Below are positions 47,870 to 59,120 of a stretch of 64,000 nucleotides of DNA, one piece after another (within the stretch, counting starts at the first letter, position 1; each line of letters opens with the position of its first letter). The DNA comes from Ursus arctos (Eukaryota > Chordata > Mammalia > Carnivora > Ursidae), in assembly GCF_023065955.2 (NCBI RefSeq), contig NW_026622786.1, positions 50,887,438-50,951,437 of the forward strand, given 5' to 3'. Below the pieces are notes generated by a model that saw only the letters and a list, made by a program, of their open reading frames with translations, did no database searches and was not told the DNA's origin. Both the position numbers and the translations under genes were made by a program.

Positions 47870-48335
47870 TGGAAACCTCCAAACTTCACCATCAATTCCC
47901 AAACATAGCACCCCTACTGCCATCAAAGTTCAACCCCTTAACCCAAGTGCTGAATCCCATCCTCTCTTGCTTTATCAAGGACCTTTCCCCCACTTCTCAT
48001 GCATCATTAATTTCTCCCTCTCTGCTGAGATCTTATCATTACCTTGAAAATACACTGAATTTTCTCTGATCCTAACAACAAAACCAGGCAAAGCATTTCC
48101 TGATACCTCATCCTGCTCCAGCTACTGCCCTGCGTCTCTGCTCTACTTTACAGAACTTCTTGAAGAGCTGTGAATTGTCCTGTGTTTAGTCCCTCACCTA
48201 CAGCACCTGAGATCGTCTCCCCATCATTCTACTGACACTGCCTCTGGTTGGCAGTGAATCTGTGTTGCCAAATCTAATAGTCACTTCTTTGTTCTTACGT
48301 CATTGGACTTCTCAGCAGGATTTGACATAGTTGGG
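47870..48335. repeat. L2 LINE ORF2 relic
   Basis: AGAACTTCTTGAAGAGCTGTGAATTGTCC, then GTGTTGCCAAATCTAATAGTCACTTCTTTG and GACTTCTCAGCAGGATTTGACATAGTTG, are antisense-sense landmarks of the L2/CR1 reverse transcriptase region. It has many lesions and no open frame. The edges are approximate. Confidence 0.72.
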
Positions 48336-48381
48336 GACTCTCTCCTTTTTTTTTTTTTTAAGAAACATGACTTTTTAACAT

Positions 48382-48572
48382 TTTTTTCTTAAGATTTTAT
48401 TTATTTATTTGACACAGAAAGAGAGACAGCACAAGCAGGGGGAGCAGCGGCAGAGGGAGAAGCAGGCTCCCAGCTAAGCAGAGAGCCCTACGTGGGGCTT
48501 GATCCCAGGACCCTGGGAAAATGACCTGAACCAAAGGCAAACGCTCAACCAGCTGAGCCATCCAAGCACCCC
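48382..48572 (-). mobile_element. CAN SINE, minus strand (left of a tandem pair)
   Basis: T-rich tail remnant, AAGATTTTATTTATTTATTTGACACAG, then GGGCTTGATCCCAGGACCCTGGGAAAATGACC and GAGCCATCCAAGCACCCC. The head has several substitutions, so it is an older copy. It abuts a second SINE in the same orientation. Confidence 0.92.
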
Positions 48573-48797
48573 TTAACTTTTTTTAAAAGATTTATTTATT
48601 TATTTGAGAGAGAGAGAGTGTGTGTGCGCCAGGGGAGAGGCAGAGAGAGAGGGACAGAGTCCTTAGTAGACTCTCCGCTGAGTGCAGAGCCTGATGCAGG
48701 GCTCAATCTCATGACCCTGAGACCATGACCATGAGATCATGACCTGAGCTGAAATCAAGCATTGGATGCTTAACCAACTGCGCCACCCAGGTGCCCC
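48573..48797 (-). mobile_element. CAN SINE, minus strand (right of a tandem pair)
   Basis: TTAACTTTTTTTAAAAGATTTATTTATTTATTTGAGAG, a duplicated GACCATGACCATGAGATCATGACC block, and GCGCCACCCAGGTGCCCC. Related target-like strings (TTTTAACATTTT, TTAACTTTTTTT, TTTTAACATTTT) occur left of, between and right of the pair, which fits one SINE landing in the tail of the other. Confidence 0.92.
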
Positions 48798-49497
48798 AAG
48801 CTTTTAACATTTTAAAAACACAGGTCACAAGCAAAGAGCTTGTTTCTTGATAGAAGCGGGGAGGTTTCATCCATACTAAAACTAGTGGAGGCATTGTGCC
48901 AGAGTGATGGGAGACAGATCAAGTTGCATTACAGTATATAATTTTGATTAAGCTCAGAAACAAGCAAAACTAATTATTGTTTAGAGATACATACATTTCT
49001 GAAAGCTATGAGAAAAGTACTGATAAATGTACAGGATAATATTACCTCTGGGGAGGCATGACAGGGGTAAGAATATATTGGTAATTTTATAGTATTTAAG
49101 TTGAATGTCATAACTGTTCATTTTGTTGTTATCCTTTGTAAGGAGAAAGTAGCTTAAACTAGGATAATCATACTGGCAACAGAAGGAATGAACAGATTTT
49201 GTTATTGTTTAGGAGAGTCAAGTGCTGATATAGGGGAATGGGGGAAAAGGAGAATTTAAGTATAATTTCTTGATTTTCGACTTCAGTAACTAGGAAGGTG
49301 GTGGTATTGTTTACTGAAATAGAAAATATGGAAACCAAAGTATTTTAGAAACATTTTGCTTTGGAGAAAATGATGTTTTGTCTAGGCTATGTGACGTTCA
49401 GAATGTCTGTTGATATCTAGGTAGGATATGGAATAGGCTACTGGAGCACGAATCTGAAGATGTAGAGGGAGTCGAAGACTGAAACTATATTTTCTTT

Positions 49498-49560
49498 CTT
49501 TCTATCTATCTATCTATCTATCTATCATCTATCTATCTATCTATCTTCTCTCTATCATCT
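49498..49560. repeat. TCTA tetranucleotide microsatellite
   Basis: About fourteen TCTA units with TCA and TCTC interruptions. Likely polymorphic. Confidence 0.95.
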
Positions 49561-50283
49561 GTTTGTCTAGTTTTAGAGCCATGGGACTGGATAAGGTCAC
49601 CTGGGAAAAGAAGGGAGCCATAGGGATTGATACTGAGAAGAGAAAAATGACCAGCAAGGGACCAAGAAGAACTGCCAATAAAGCAGAATAAAATCCAGGA
49701 ATATGAGATTTCACAGAATTCTAAAGAATCTAGTACTTCAAGGAGAAACTAGCTCCTTTCTTCTACTGCAATGACCTTGGAAGCCATATGTTCCAGGTGA
49801 GGGGAGGCCAGCCACAAGATTCCCTTTGAACTTTGCATTTCTTCTTGGAGTCATATCCTTCAGGGATCTTTCCCTAATGTTCCAAAATAGACTATAAGCC
49901 CTTGAGTCTGAAGATCTGACTAGTTATCATCTATCCTAGCATCTAGGATAGTTCCTGATACACAAACACCTTCCTCACAGATCATCTAGGGAAGTGTATT
50001 TTTTTCATTGGTTTCTGCTTGGAAGGCTACAGGGAAAGCATTTCTTTCTTTGGGATAATCACCAACTTATCAAATAATTGAGCCCAGACGTTGATTTCTT
50101 CCAGGATAGGTGTTCAAAAAAAGAAAGGAGGGCAGAGACTGTCATTGGATCTCAAACATAACATTTTCCTTCTAATGAAAATGTTTGCATGCAAGTCTCT
50201 TTCAAAGGCTAAGAACATTTCATTCTCATTTTCTCAAGCATTAAGCAGAAAGACACAAATATGATATATTCAAGTTTAGCTAG

Positions 50284-50630
50284 TTTAGGAGTCAGCAAAT
50301 TACGGCCTGTGGGCCAAATCTGTTCCCTATTTTGGTACAACCTGTGGCCTAACAATGGTTTTTACTTTTTGTTTTTACATTTTTAAGTGGTTGAACGCAA
50401 ACAGAAGAATAATTTTTCTTGATATATGAAAGTTACATAAAATTCAAATTTCAGTGTCCATAAATAAGGTTTTATGGGAACATAGCTTTGTCTACATATT
50501 TATACACTGTCATTGGCTGCTTGCACACTGTAATAGCAGATTTTAGTACTTGTGACAGAGATGTGGTCTGCAAAGCTGACAATATTTACTGTCTAGACCT
50601 TTACAGCAAATGTTTGCTGACCCCTACACT
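50284..50630. mobile_element. hAT-like nonautonomous DNA transposon relic
   Basis: The left end AGTTTAGGAGTCAGCAAAT and the reverse complement of the right end, AGTGTAGGGGTCAGCAAAC, form inverted repeats. The body has the familiar GGCCTGTGGGCCAAATCTG and ATAAGGTTTTATGGGAACATAGC blocks of an ancient mammalian hAT-type family. It has no transposase. The family name is uncertain. Confidence 0.75.
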
Positions 50631-51636
50631 AGACTGTTATGAAGTACTTGCTAACCAAAATGGTAAAATAACCTCTAGCATTTAATTGGCCTTCTCAGAG
50701 CCAGGTAACTGAAGGGTGCAAAGCAAGGAGCTTGGGCTATGCAATGAACAGACCTAGTGTTCAAAACGTGGCTTCTCTACTTACTAGTTCTGGAACCTTG
50801 AACAAGCTCCTTTTCAAATGAAGAAAACAACAGCTAAATTTACTGAATGCTTACCATGGGTCAGGGTTCTTCTCTTCATTTAAATTAACCCATCTTGGCA
50901 ATATTTCAGAATTACAAAAGACTGAGTGAATTGCCTAGCGTCTCAACTTGAGAAGGGGTGGTTGCAACTGGTAACCCTGCATTTTCTCCCCTTTGGGGGT
51001 CTCTCACCAATCACCTATGATGGGGGAGGGATACTCCTTTACTGCTCTGGCATGAGTTTGAGCATATTAATTGTCCATAGTAGAGTATAAGTTTCAAAAC
51101 ATGTAAATAAGACTTTAAAAAATGGCGAATGAGCAGACAGAAACACCTGATTGATACCACAGCTCTAAGGAACGGCCTGTTCATCTTTATTTTGGAGTCT
51201 CCTCCTGGGTGCTCTGAGTGGTGAGGGAATCACCTTCCCCTAACACCTGGGCATACTCTCAGGCATGTCTGGAGGCCATGCAGCTCAAAATCAAGAATGT
51301 TTTTCCACTACAGTCAAAATATGGTTGTTCAGTTCCCAGAATCAGGCCTGCTTTTGATAGATACTGAGGGACTGTCCTCCTCAACAAAGGAAAGCAAGTT
51401 CTTTCCTCCTCCTTTTCATTTAGTGGCCATTTAAAAAGTGTTTTTCATGGAGGACCATGACAGAAGTTGAATTTAATGACATAGGAAAGGGCCATATGGA
51501 GTAAATAAAGCCCTCATTCTCTGCTGACATGATCTAAATAACTGTGCCCAATCCACCAGGAGAGAACACTGCTCTGAGTTTGGAGCAGCAAAGGTTACAA
51601 AGAGCTCTATCGTAAGGTCATTCACAGTTTTAAAAA

Positions 51637-51638
<2 letters not shown>

Positions 51639-51672
<34 letters not shown>
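51639..51672. repeat. Poly(A) run, 34 nt
   Basis: A pure A homopolymer. The sequence to its left shows no recognisable SINE or L1 head, so the parent retroposon, if any, is unidentified (a processed pseudogene tail is possible). Confidence 0.92.
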
Positions 51673-51675
<3 letters not shown>

Positions 51676-53685
51676 TACTAGTAATTTTTTTAAATGCCAA
51701 GTTACATATGCGTACACAGTCAAAAGTTGAAAAAGAAGAAGTGCTAAAAAAAATTCACACCTTTTAGGTGACATCAGTTGGTGTTTCATAAAGAAACTGA
51801 TGACAGAAACAGCGGTAAGGGGTGAAAACCATGCTGCTCAGAGTAAGAGGGAAGAGGTCTTGCATAAACCCACAGAAAGATCAAACACGACAAGGGAAAT
51901 GCAGACACTGAAAGGAAGCCAGCAGAGCTTGGTAAACCTGGTACCTTGGAGGATGGGTTTCTTCACAAACCCCTGCGATTACTCTGAACGAGCCAGTTCC
52001 TTGGTTCAATTCATAACTGTCCATGAATTCACAACCATGACAAGCTGCTGCACTCATTGTTATGATAGTGGTTTGTTTTAGGGGCTGTGAGGAAGTTACT
52101 GCCCTACCCTGGAGTGTTTTTAATTCAACAGATAGACATTAAAAAAAAAAAATCCTCTTCACACATCTCCAAACAGGTCATTACTAAACGTCAGTAAGAA
52201 TGACAAGAATTCACAAGCCCACAGTTTCCTTGGTTTATAGTTAAGCCTAATGTGATAGAACTTAAAAAGTTCTCAGCCTATTAACTACCTTGGCCTTGGA
52301 CATAAAATATGGCCCATTTTCAAAAATTTTATCTGTAAGGCATATAAACAAAGTCTAACCCATGAGGTATTTAAAAAATACATTACTTTGACTATGTGTA
52401 ATAAAATTATAAAAAGAGTAAGCTCTGGATTATAAAAATGACAAATATTTAAATGGGGAACAAGTGGCTCAACATTAAGAGATCTATATCATAAAATGAG
52501 AGGGAATGAATTATAATTTGTTGGGTGGATTTATTTTAAAATATTTTTTAAAATACAGAAATGCAATTGACAGAAGAAAGGAAGAATACACAATTATACT
52601 ATAATTTGTTTATTGGGTATTATATCTTATTAATAAATACTTCGGGTCCTTGAAAGTCATTGGGGTATCACTGATAAGTGTCATCAGCACTCAAAGGCCA
52701 TTAGCAGCTCACGGAAAATGAATGTAACTTATGAGACTAACTTACAGGCACACATATCCATAAATTTTACAAATAAGCACTTAGATTTTCTCACATTAGT
52801 ACTTCAGAATCTCCACATAATATAAGCAATGGATTATATGACAACAATTTCTTTTCTGAGCCAAATTTACAGATCGAGAAAAGTTGTATAGTATGTCACT
52901 AAATGAGTGCTGTTAAAAACTCTTACTCAGATGGCTTCTTCTTGTGTATCCAAAGATTTGCTAATATTGGCATAAAGCTCATACAGGTAATTTTGCTCCA
53001 ATAAAATGTTTGATTGCACCTCGTAAGCTGTCTTCCCTATACTTGCCAAAAAGAAAAGCCCATCAGACTGAGAATTATATTTGATATCCTTTCCGTAGCT
53101 ATGGGCAATCTGGTGGCCCTCACTGGAGCAACAAGTATCAGAGGAGTGATGAGCTGCAGTGCCATGATGTCTGGAGGAGAGAGGCTTGCTGGATGTTAAC
53201 CTTTATTTAAAATGTTATGTCTCCAGAGGACACCTTCTTTCAAGCTTTTAATTTTCATAGAAAATTATTTTTCATAGAAAAATGTATCAAGTTTTAACTT
53301 TCATAAAGATATGAAATTACTGGTTATGGTTTTGTGGAATGAGAGAATTCCTGAGATAGGAAGAGAAACAGAAATGGAGTTATAACTAAACATTACTGAA
53401 GCATCAGCTTGTAACCAATATGACAACATGTAACAAGCAAGAGTAGGACTTGACCGCATGTTAAAAATTGCCTACAAATATAAACATATCGCCCTGGACA
53501 ATTACAGTACTTAAGCTAATGTCAAAATTGACTTATTAATTAATGCACTCAATTTATGCATTAAATTAACTTGTTGGTTCAGTACCAGTACTTTAGAGAT
53601 CCTATTCCAAGGAAATCGTTATATCTTCCTCTCCCCCTCCTGTCTCTCCTCCCTCTCCTCCCACTCCCCTCTTTAAAACACATAC

Positions 53686-53836
53686 CTTCTTCTGGTGTTT
53701 GTGTTCTCAACGATTCACTCCAATCACTCCAACTACCTTTATATAGATGTAGCTTAGAGGAAATCTGAAATTCATACTCTGTAAATGGTTTCAGGTCCAG
53801 CAAATCATGTCTTCCTTTGACATTTGTAGCACTGAC
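53686..53836 (-). CDS. IL12RB2: IL12RB2 exon 7: second half of the CRH module with the WSxWS motif
   Basis: This exon has 50 full codons starting in phase 0, plus the first base of a Glu codon. The acceptor is CTGATTCAAG|GTCAG and the donor GAAG|GTATGTG. The peptide includes [18 protein letters not shown] and then [10 protein letters not shown]. The WSDWS box is the signature of class I cytokine receptors and packs against the conserved Arg ladder of the domain. The preceding YEFQI strand is typical of the fold. With exon 6 it forms the second domain of the ligand-binding module. The exon is 1.3 kb from exon 6 and 9.4 kb from exon 8. Confidence 0.95.
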
Positions 53837-54162
53837 CTTGAATCAGACAAGATTTTTTTTAAGAGGTCTATTAAAATTAAAATAAAGAATTTTGACACAC
53901 ATAGGCAAGAAACTTGAGTAGATAACCCTTTCTATTTTTTATATCTGTCATTCATTGAGAACACAATGACAGGGTTATTGAATGCAAATGATGTTAATCT
54001 GAATTAGCTTCTCATAAAAACAAACTCTGGGGTCTAGGAACCCATCTATAAAGGCCCCAAGGGGGATCCTGAAACAAGCTGAAAAATACCATTTTTCAGA
54101 ACAGCCTTGGAGAATTTTCTAGAGATTATCTTTATTTGGTCACGATTACAATGTGATAAATG

Positions 54163-54356
54163 ATTTTTTTTAAAGATCTTATTTATTTGAGAGAGAAAGA
54201 GAGCAAGAGAGAGCAAGCATGAGCAAGGGTAGGAGCAGAGGGAGAGGGATAAGCAGACTCCCTGCTAAGCAGAGATCAGAGCTCGATCTCAGGACCCCAG
54301 GATCATGACCCGAACTGAAGGCAGATGCTTAACTAAATGAACCACCCAGGAGCCCC
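54163..54356 (-). mobile_element. CAN SINE, minus strand
   Basis: ATTTTTTTTAAAGATCTTATTTATTTGAGAGAG, GAGCTCGATCTCAGGACCCCAGGATCATGACC and ACCACCCAGGAGCCCC. A perfect 14-bp duplication CAATGTGATAAATG lies at 54149-54162 and 54357-54370. Confidence 0.94.
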
Positions 54357-54782
54357 CAATGTGATAAATGTTTTAACACAGACATAGAACTGGCTTCAGA
54401 AAGAAAATTTTAATTATATTAAAAAATTACTATATTTCTCCTGAGTTTCAGCTATATGTGGAACTTACATTTTGTTATTATTATAAGCGTTTATATTTTA
54501 CAAAATACTAAAAGGAATTATAATCTTAAAATCTAATTGTAAAAAAATTAATGTCTAACATGAAATCAAAGTGTGCATCTTTATCTTTGGAATATTAAAT
54601 TCCGTGTAAGTCTCAACAGACATTCCCTAATATTCCTCTTTCAAGTATATTTAAAAAATTACTAAAAAGTCATACAGAGGGAGGGGTAGCATAACAAGGT
54701 GAAATGAATCCTTTACTAGAAATAAATCACAGAAAATTAATATTGGTTTGCAGAAGCCTGTGGCTAAAAACATTTCAGAATC

Positions 54783-54953
54783 AGGGATGCCTGGGTGGCT
54801 CATTCGGCTGGGCGTTTGCCTTTGGCTCAGGTCATGATCCCTGGGTCCTGAGATCGAGTCCAGCATCGGGCTCCTTGCTCAGAGGGGAGCCTGCTTCTCC
54901 TTCTGCTTGTGCTCTCTCTTTCTCTCCAATAAATAAATAAAATCTTCAAAAAA
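54783..54953 (+). mobile_element. CAN SINE, plus strand (antisense to IL12RB2)
   Basis: The head GATGCCTGGGTGGCTCATTCGG carries a B-box-like GATCGAGTCC, followed by a CT-rich body and CAATAAATAAATAAAATCTTC tail. Flanking copies of TTCAGAATCAG mark the target duplication. It ends about 200 bp from exon 6. Read with the gene its tail is a long T tract, the arrangement from which antisense CAN SINEs are known to supply splice acceptors in carnivores. Confidence 0.93.
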
Positions 54954-55152
54954 ACCTTCAGAATCAGTGATCAAAATTCAAGATATTTCTTAGCAAACAG
55001 AGGTGTATATGACTATCTGATCCATCTCAAGTGTGTACTTTAGGGCTAAATATTCTCAAACCCAGTACTTTGCTGGCATGAAAAGACAGAGATCTGTGCA
55101 GTGATATTAAGAGCCCCTCCCTGATTTTTCCTTTTACTCTCAAAACCATTAC

Positions 55153-55295
55153 CATTTTCCAGGACCAGCTGCTGTTGGGCCGATATCTGAGTCGATTAAG
55201 CAGCACCAGCCCCTCGTCGCTCCACTGAAGGATACATCTGCTCACAGAAGCGTTTACACATTTGATTCTGATGTCGCATGGAGGAAGAGGCCTCA
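55153..55295 (-). CDS. IL12RB2: IL12RB2 exon 6: first half of the membrane-proximal CRH domain
   Basis: This exon has 47 full codons after a split Val, with acceptor TGATTACCAG|TGAGG and donor AAAATG|GTAATG. It ends in phase 0. The peptide starts [11 protein letters not shown], continues through [20 protein letters not shown], and ends SWKM. Sequons NAS and NSS are present. Three cysteines fall within 15 residues (PPC, KC, SRC). The human protein as I recall it has Trp at the first of these and no Cys at the second, so the pattern may be lineage specific. The GTAATG donor is slightly weak but conforms to GT. Confidence 0.94.
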
Positions 55296-56518
55296 CTGGT
55301 AATCAGGACAAACAAAAAAAGTGTGATTCAGGCTCCACAATCGGAAATAACCTTTGTTTTGACATGAGCTAGAAAGAATTGAACAAAACTCATTTCAAAG
55401 ATACATGACCACTAAGTTGGTGAAATATATAAGAGAGAAACCCCTGGCTTTTCAGAGAAGAAAAAGGTTGATTCACTATGAAATAACTAAAATAATTCTC
55501 CTTAATCTACCTTCATTTTTACCAAATAAACTACCTCCAACATTAGTGATAGTGTCGACTGCATTTAATCCAACGTATCAAGAAAACCAATGTGCCAAAC
55601 TTGAGAGTTCCAATGACTGAGAAGGCAGAGGTGGCTAGCGGTGATCACCTCTCCGAAAGGGAAGAAACATTGGTAGGAAAAGGTCATATGGAAGGGGCAG
55701 AGGAATGGAGAACACAGGAAAAGAATAAAAGGGAAAGAAGGTGCCTTACAGTGGAAGAGTCAATGTGAAGAAATGGAAGGTAAGATGAGGAGAAGTGTGA
55801 TAGGAAAATGTATGGTAAATGCCTATGACAAGACTCATAGCAGTATGTGTGCAAAGAGGGGCTGTGGGAAGAGGGCAGAGACATGCGCAGTATAAGGCCA
55901 GAACTTAAGGCAGGCCAGAAGCCCAGTCCTACCTGTAATGGTCAGAACTTGGGGATGCTTGAGATGGGCCTCTGATTCAACTGGGCTAATTATATTTGCT
56001 CAGAAATGTGCTGGGACTGGCTCACTCCAGCTCCCAAGGTGATGAGAGGAATGGACGTAGGTATTCTCAGAGCAAGATGCATTTAATGTACCTGGATACA
56101 CTTTATTGATAGTTGGCACCTCTGCTCTGGCCCAGCAGGCCTACAGGTGGCCCATCTCAGAACAGTGGGGTAACCATGGGGATAAAAAGACACCTGTGCC
56201 GAGGAGTGCCTACACTGAGCTTTATGAATAACCTTGCAGAACCCTGTCCTCACGCAAGTGGTATCACTGGCAGCTAGAGACTCCATAGGACTGAGCTCTT
56301 TTTTCTCCAATGGAGAGAATAAGGTTGAATATTCCGTTTTGTACAACCATCTCTATAAAGTTCTAGGATCATGCACTCTTTCACTTGCATCAAAGTCATA
56401 TCTATTCCTTGTGACACTGTCCCTTTTGAAACAGTCACATATAGAACATTCAAGTGATTTTTAAAATAATGTCCATATACCAATGAATGATATGTACAAA
56501 AAGTGAAATAAAATGTAC
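55296..56518 (-). other. IL12RB2 intron 5
   Basis: A 1.2 kb intron. I see no repeat with a recognisable head or tail and no gene. It has a purine-rich stretch on the plus strand (about 55680-55800). Confidence 0.85.
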
Positions 56519-56703
56519 CTATGTCCCAGAATGTAAATGTGGATGGAAACGAAGAAGCATTTCCAAGTCTATTGGTAGCAGTGACCTTGGCTGTGTAGCT
56601 GGATTCAGGCAATTCAGGGATTAGGTTGACTCCAAGGTCCAAATGGTCACAATAATGACCATTACATTGCTTCTGCCATGTTAAATTTTTTGGTCCATTT
56701 AAC
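56519..56703 (-). CDS. IL12RB2: IL12RB2 exon 5: second half of the N-terminal CRH domain
   Basis: This exon holds 61 full codons between a completed Gln (CA|G) and a split Val (G|TG). The acceptor is TTTATTTACAG and the donor ATAG|GTACAT. The peptide starts [13 protein letters not shown] and ends [10 protein letters not shown]. It carries the second cysteine pair of the domain (QKQC and HYCD) and sequons NLT and NAS. It lies 941 bp downstream of exon 4 in transcript order. The open frame continues past the donor for some tens of codons, but that intron sequence has no similarity to the receptor. Confidence 0.95.
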
Positions 56704-57644
56704 CTGTAAATAAAAGACAATTGTGTTTAGCAAGATCCTTTATGAGCTACTTGCTCCTTCTAGTACAAAGGAATAGAAAATTCAAATATTTTAAATTCTA
56801 GACATTTTGTTAAGGTTAGTCTTATTACTAGAGGATACATTATGGGAATATTTGTATTCTATGGTCATAAATAGGACTATATTTTCTCCCCTTTCCCCTT
56901 TTTCAGTAGGATTGAGACTTTCTGATGTTCATGTAGATAAGTAACCAGACCTACACTACCTAAATTCCCAAAACCCTGGCTGGCATCCTGGCTCCTCAGG
57001 GCAGATCTAATTGTTATACAAAGGATCCACGGCCAGCTAGGCATTTTCTACACAGAAGGGCCAGCTTCTAGTACAGACTGAAACCCTGGGCTCCACGTCC
57101 TTTCCCCATTTCCTGCTCACTTAGGTATGGGGCAAACCAGCTGGATCTTCGGATGGGATTACGGGATCAACTCCAGGGAACAGATTCTCCCAGACTCTCC
57201 TTTGTGTGGACTTTCGGGTCAGGCAAAGGTGCTTTAAAAAGAAACTCCTCCAAAGCTAATGGAAATCTACCACAAGAATGAGTCTATTTATATATTATGA
57301 CCCCAAGTGTCTGCAACTACAAACAGGGAAAGGCTATAATGCAGCCAGTGTAACCCTCTCAGAGCAGGGAGGGACATCCACAACATGGGCCTCAGCTGCC
57401 CTGAAGAGAATTCCAAGTGAGATCTCAGATCCAAGACCTTAGTTCTCACACTCTAACTGAAATGGGTCAGTTTTATTGATGAACCCTAGACTTTTCTTTC
57501 TTTCTTTCTTTTTTTTAAGTACCTAATTACCTAGAGATGTCTATTGCTTCTTCTCTCCGATAAAAGTAAAACTGTTAGATATTTCCAAGTGTAGTTTAAG
57601 ATAATACCTACAAACCAGCTGCAAAAATACAGTCTCTCACTTAC
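56704..57644 (-). other. IL12RB2 intron 4
   Basis: A 941-bp intron with nothing recognisable beyond a short TTTC run near 57494-57515. Confidence 0.87.
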
Positions 57645-57759
57645 TGTAAAGTATACGTAGTATATAGATGGGTGTCTCTTCCTCTGTCCCAGGTGCAGTT
57701 CACAGTCCCACGTTCTCCCTTCTGTATACAAGATAAGTTTTGAGGCTGTTCTGGAACAA
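57645..57759 (-). CDS. IL12RB2: IL12RB2 exon 4: first half of the N-terminal CRH domain
   Basis: This exon encodes 37 full codons plus a split Val at the start and a split Gln at the end. The acceptor reads TTTTTAAAG|TTGTTCCAG and the donor CA|GTAAGTGAG. The peptide begins [11 protein letters not shown] and ends YTTYTL. It holds the first conserved cysteine pair of the cytokine-receptor homology module (LSC and NCTW) and two potential N-glycosylation sites (NLS, NCT). This domain follows the Ig-like domain, whose exon I could not find in the 6.2 kb to the right. Length and motifs match the mammalian orthologue closely. Confidence 0.95.
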
Positions 57760-57944
57760 CTTTAAAAACAAAATGCAAAACCTCATATTTTAAACAGCAC
57801 ACAGTTAATATCTCAATCGCATTATTTTGCAATAACAATACTTCCCCTATGTCTAGATTTCATCACGTTCAAATTTGCTTCCAAGGCATGAATGTCTTCT
57901 AATAACAATCGTGAATATGGATCAAACACAACATGCCAAGTCCT

Positions 57945-58125
57945 ATGCATTATATGAGGTTTTTCTCAATGAAGCATCACAGCAGCTCCATAAAGTATTC
58001 ATTGTTATTATCCTCAATTTATCGAAGAGGAAACTAAGACTTAGAGGATAACTATCTTGTCCCAAATTACAAAACTGTGAAGTGGCAGAGTCAGGGCTCC
58101 AGCCCAGGAGTAGCTGATTTGAGTC
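57945..58125 (+). repeat. MIR SINE
   Basis: ATCACAGCAGCTCCATAAAGTATTCATTGTTATTATCCTCAATTTATCGAAGAGGAAACTAAGACTTAGAGG, then GAAGTGGCAGAGTCAGGGCTCCAGCCCAGG, is a plus-sense MIR. Confidence 0.87.
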
Positions 58126-58934
58126 TGAGGCTTTTACCACCACATTCCCCCATTCTCCCTGACAGGTGAACATCCAATGCTAGCTCCATTACCACTGGTG
58201 ATGATGAGTTTACTTATTTAGAGTGAAGTCCATTCAAATATTAGAAACCTCTAAAGATTAGGGTCTCTTTCTCTTCATAGACCTGATAGTTGCTGCCAAG
58301 ACATTCCACCCACTGGCCCTAGGCGTGTCCTACTGGACTGTACCAGCTAAACCTAATTTCTGCAGCTTCACCTGGAACACTTTATGAGTATTTATAAACT
58401 GATTCTTTATGTACATGGACACTGAGTACCTTCCAAGGGCATAGTGCTAGCTATGGACACACAAAGGTGTACAAGGCAGGCCAGGTCCCCTCTATCAAAG
58501 GTGTGTATTTGTAAATTAAGCCATTTTATAGTCAGAGGTAAACCCAAAGCTAGGAGTTTCTTAGATTTAGTGGAGGTAAGAGAAAATACTGTTACTCATT
58601 CATCTCATTCTATTCTAATACTGAGACCCACATGTAAGAGATGTTTCGTTTGGGTGAGATAAAACAATTATACCACTGAAGTCCTAGATATTGTCTGTAC
58701 CAAAAAACAAAAAACAACAACCTGTAATTGGTAGAATAAATGGCTTTTTTTGTTGTTGTTGTCTTTAGCAAACATCACAGACCCGGGCACAATAATTGCC
58801 CACTATGTGATAGTGGACAGATTAACTTCTCAGAAGTCCAGTTTCTTCATCTATAAAATCGGTATAATACTAGGTAGCTCATATAGTTTTTTTTAATGAA
58901 ATAATAAACTTTCTTTTCCTGAAAGAAGACTCTT

Positions 58935-59120
58935 TCATATATATATATACACACACACACACATATACATGTATATGAAATATGTATATCTTATATTGAA
59001 TATATATGAACTATATATACACACTGTATACACTGTATACAGTTCCCTGGGAAAGGGTTCAGGGAAGGAAATATTTTGAGCATGGTTAAATGCATATATA
59101 CACTGTATATATCTGTATAC
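58935..59120. repeat. AT/CA-rich low-complexity tract
   Basis: Runs of TATATA and ACACAC with several CTGTATACA units. A 55-bp unit inside it (59040-59094) recurs at 59522-59576. Confidence 0.85.

Larger units (their letters stand above)
44271..53685 (-). other. IL12RB2 intron 7 (9.4 kb)
   Basis: There is no gene here. It holds two MIRs, an L2 coding-region relic, two adjacent CAN SINEs, TCTA and poly(A) runs and a hAT-like transposon relic. The stretches 46400-47600 and 51700-53600 are AT-rich with nothing I can name. Confidence 0.85.
53837..55152 (-). other. IL12RB2 intron 6
   Basis: This 1.3 kb intron carries two CAN SINEs in opposite orientations about 425 bp apart. The sequence between them is AT-rich with nothing else recognisable. 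Confidence 0.88.
3994..57759 (-). other. IL12RB2: IL12RB2 gene body, exons 4-15 (partial gene)
   Basis: Twelve minus-strand exons join in frame into a product matching the interleukin-12 receptor beta-2 chain from the first cytokine-receptor domain through Box 1. IL12RB2 is a type I membrane protein of the gp130 class. It pairs with IL12RB1, binds IL-12 and signals through JAK2 to STAT4 in T and NK cells (established knowledge). Every junction is GT-AG and phases agree across all eleven introns seen. The coding total is 1682 nt: one split Val plus 560 complete codons. Signal peptide and Ig-domain exons should lie beyond 64000, and the final exon with the cytoplasmic tail should lie left of base 1. 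Exon numbers follow the human 16-exon gene, recalled rather than aligned here. Confidence 0.96.

Noticed and set aside
56274..56518. Extension of exon 5 frame into intron 5
   Set aside because: Similarity to the receptor ends exactly at the GT donor, and the extension is chance open frame.
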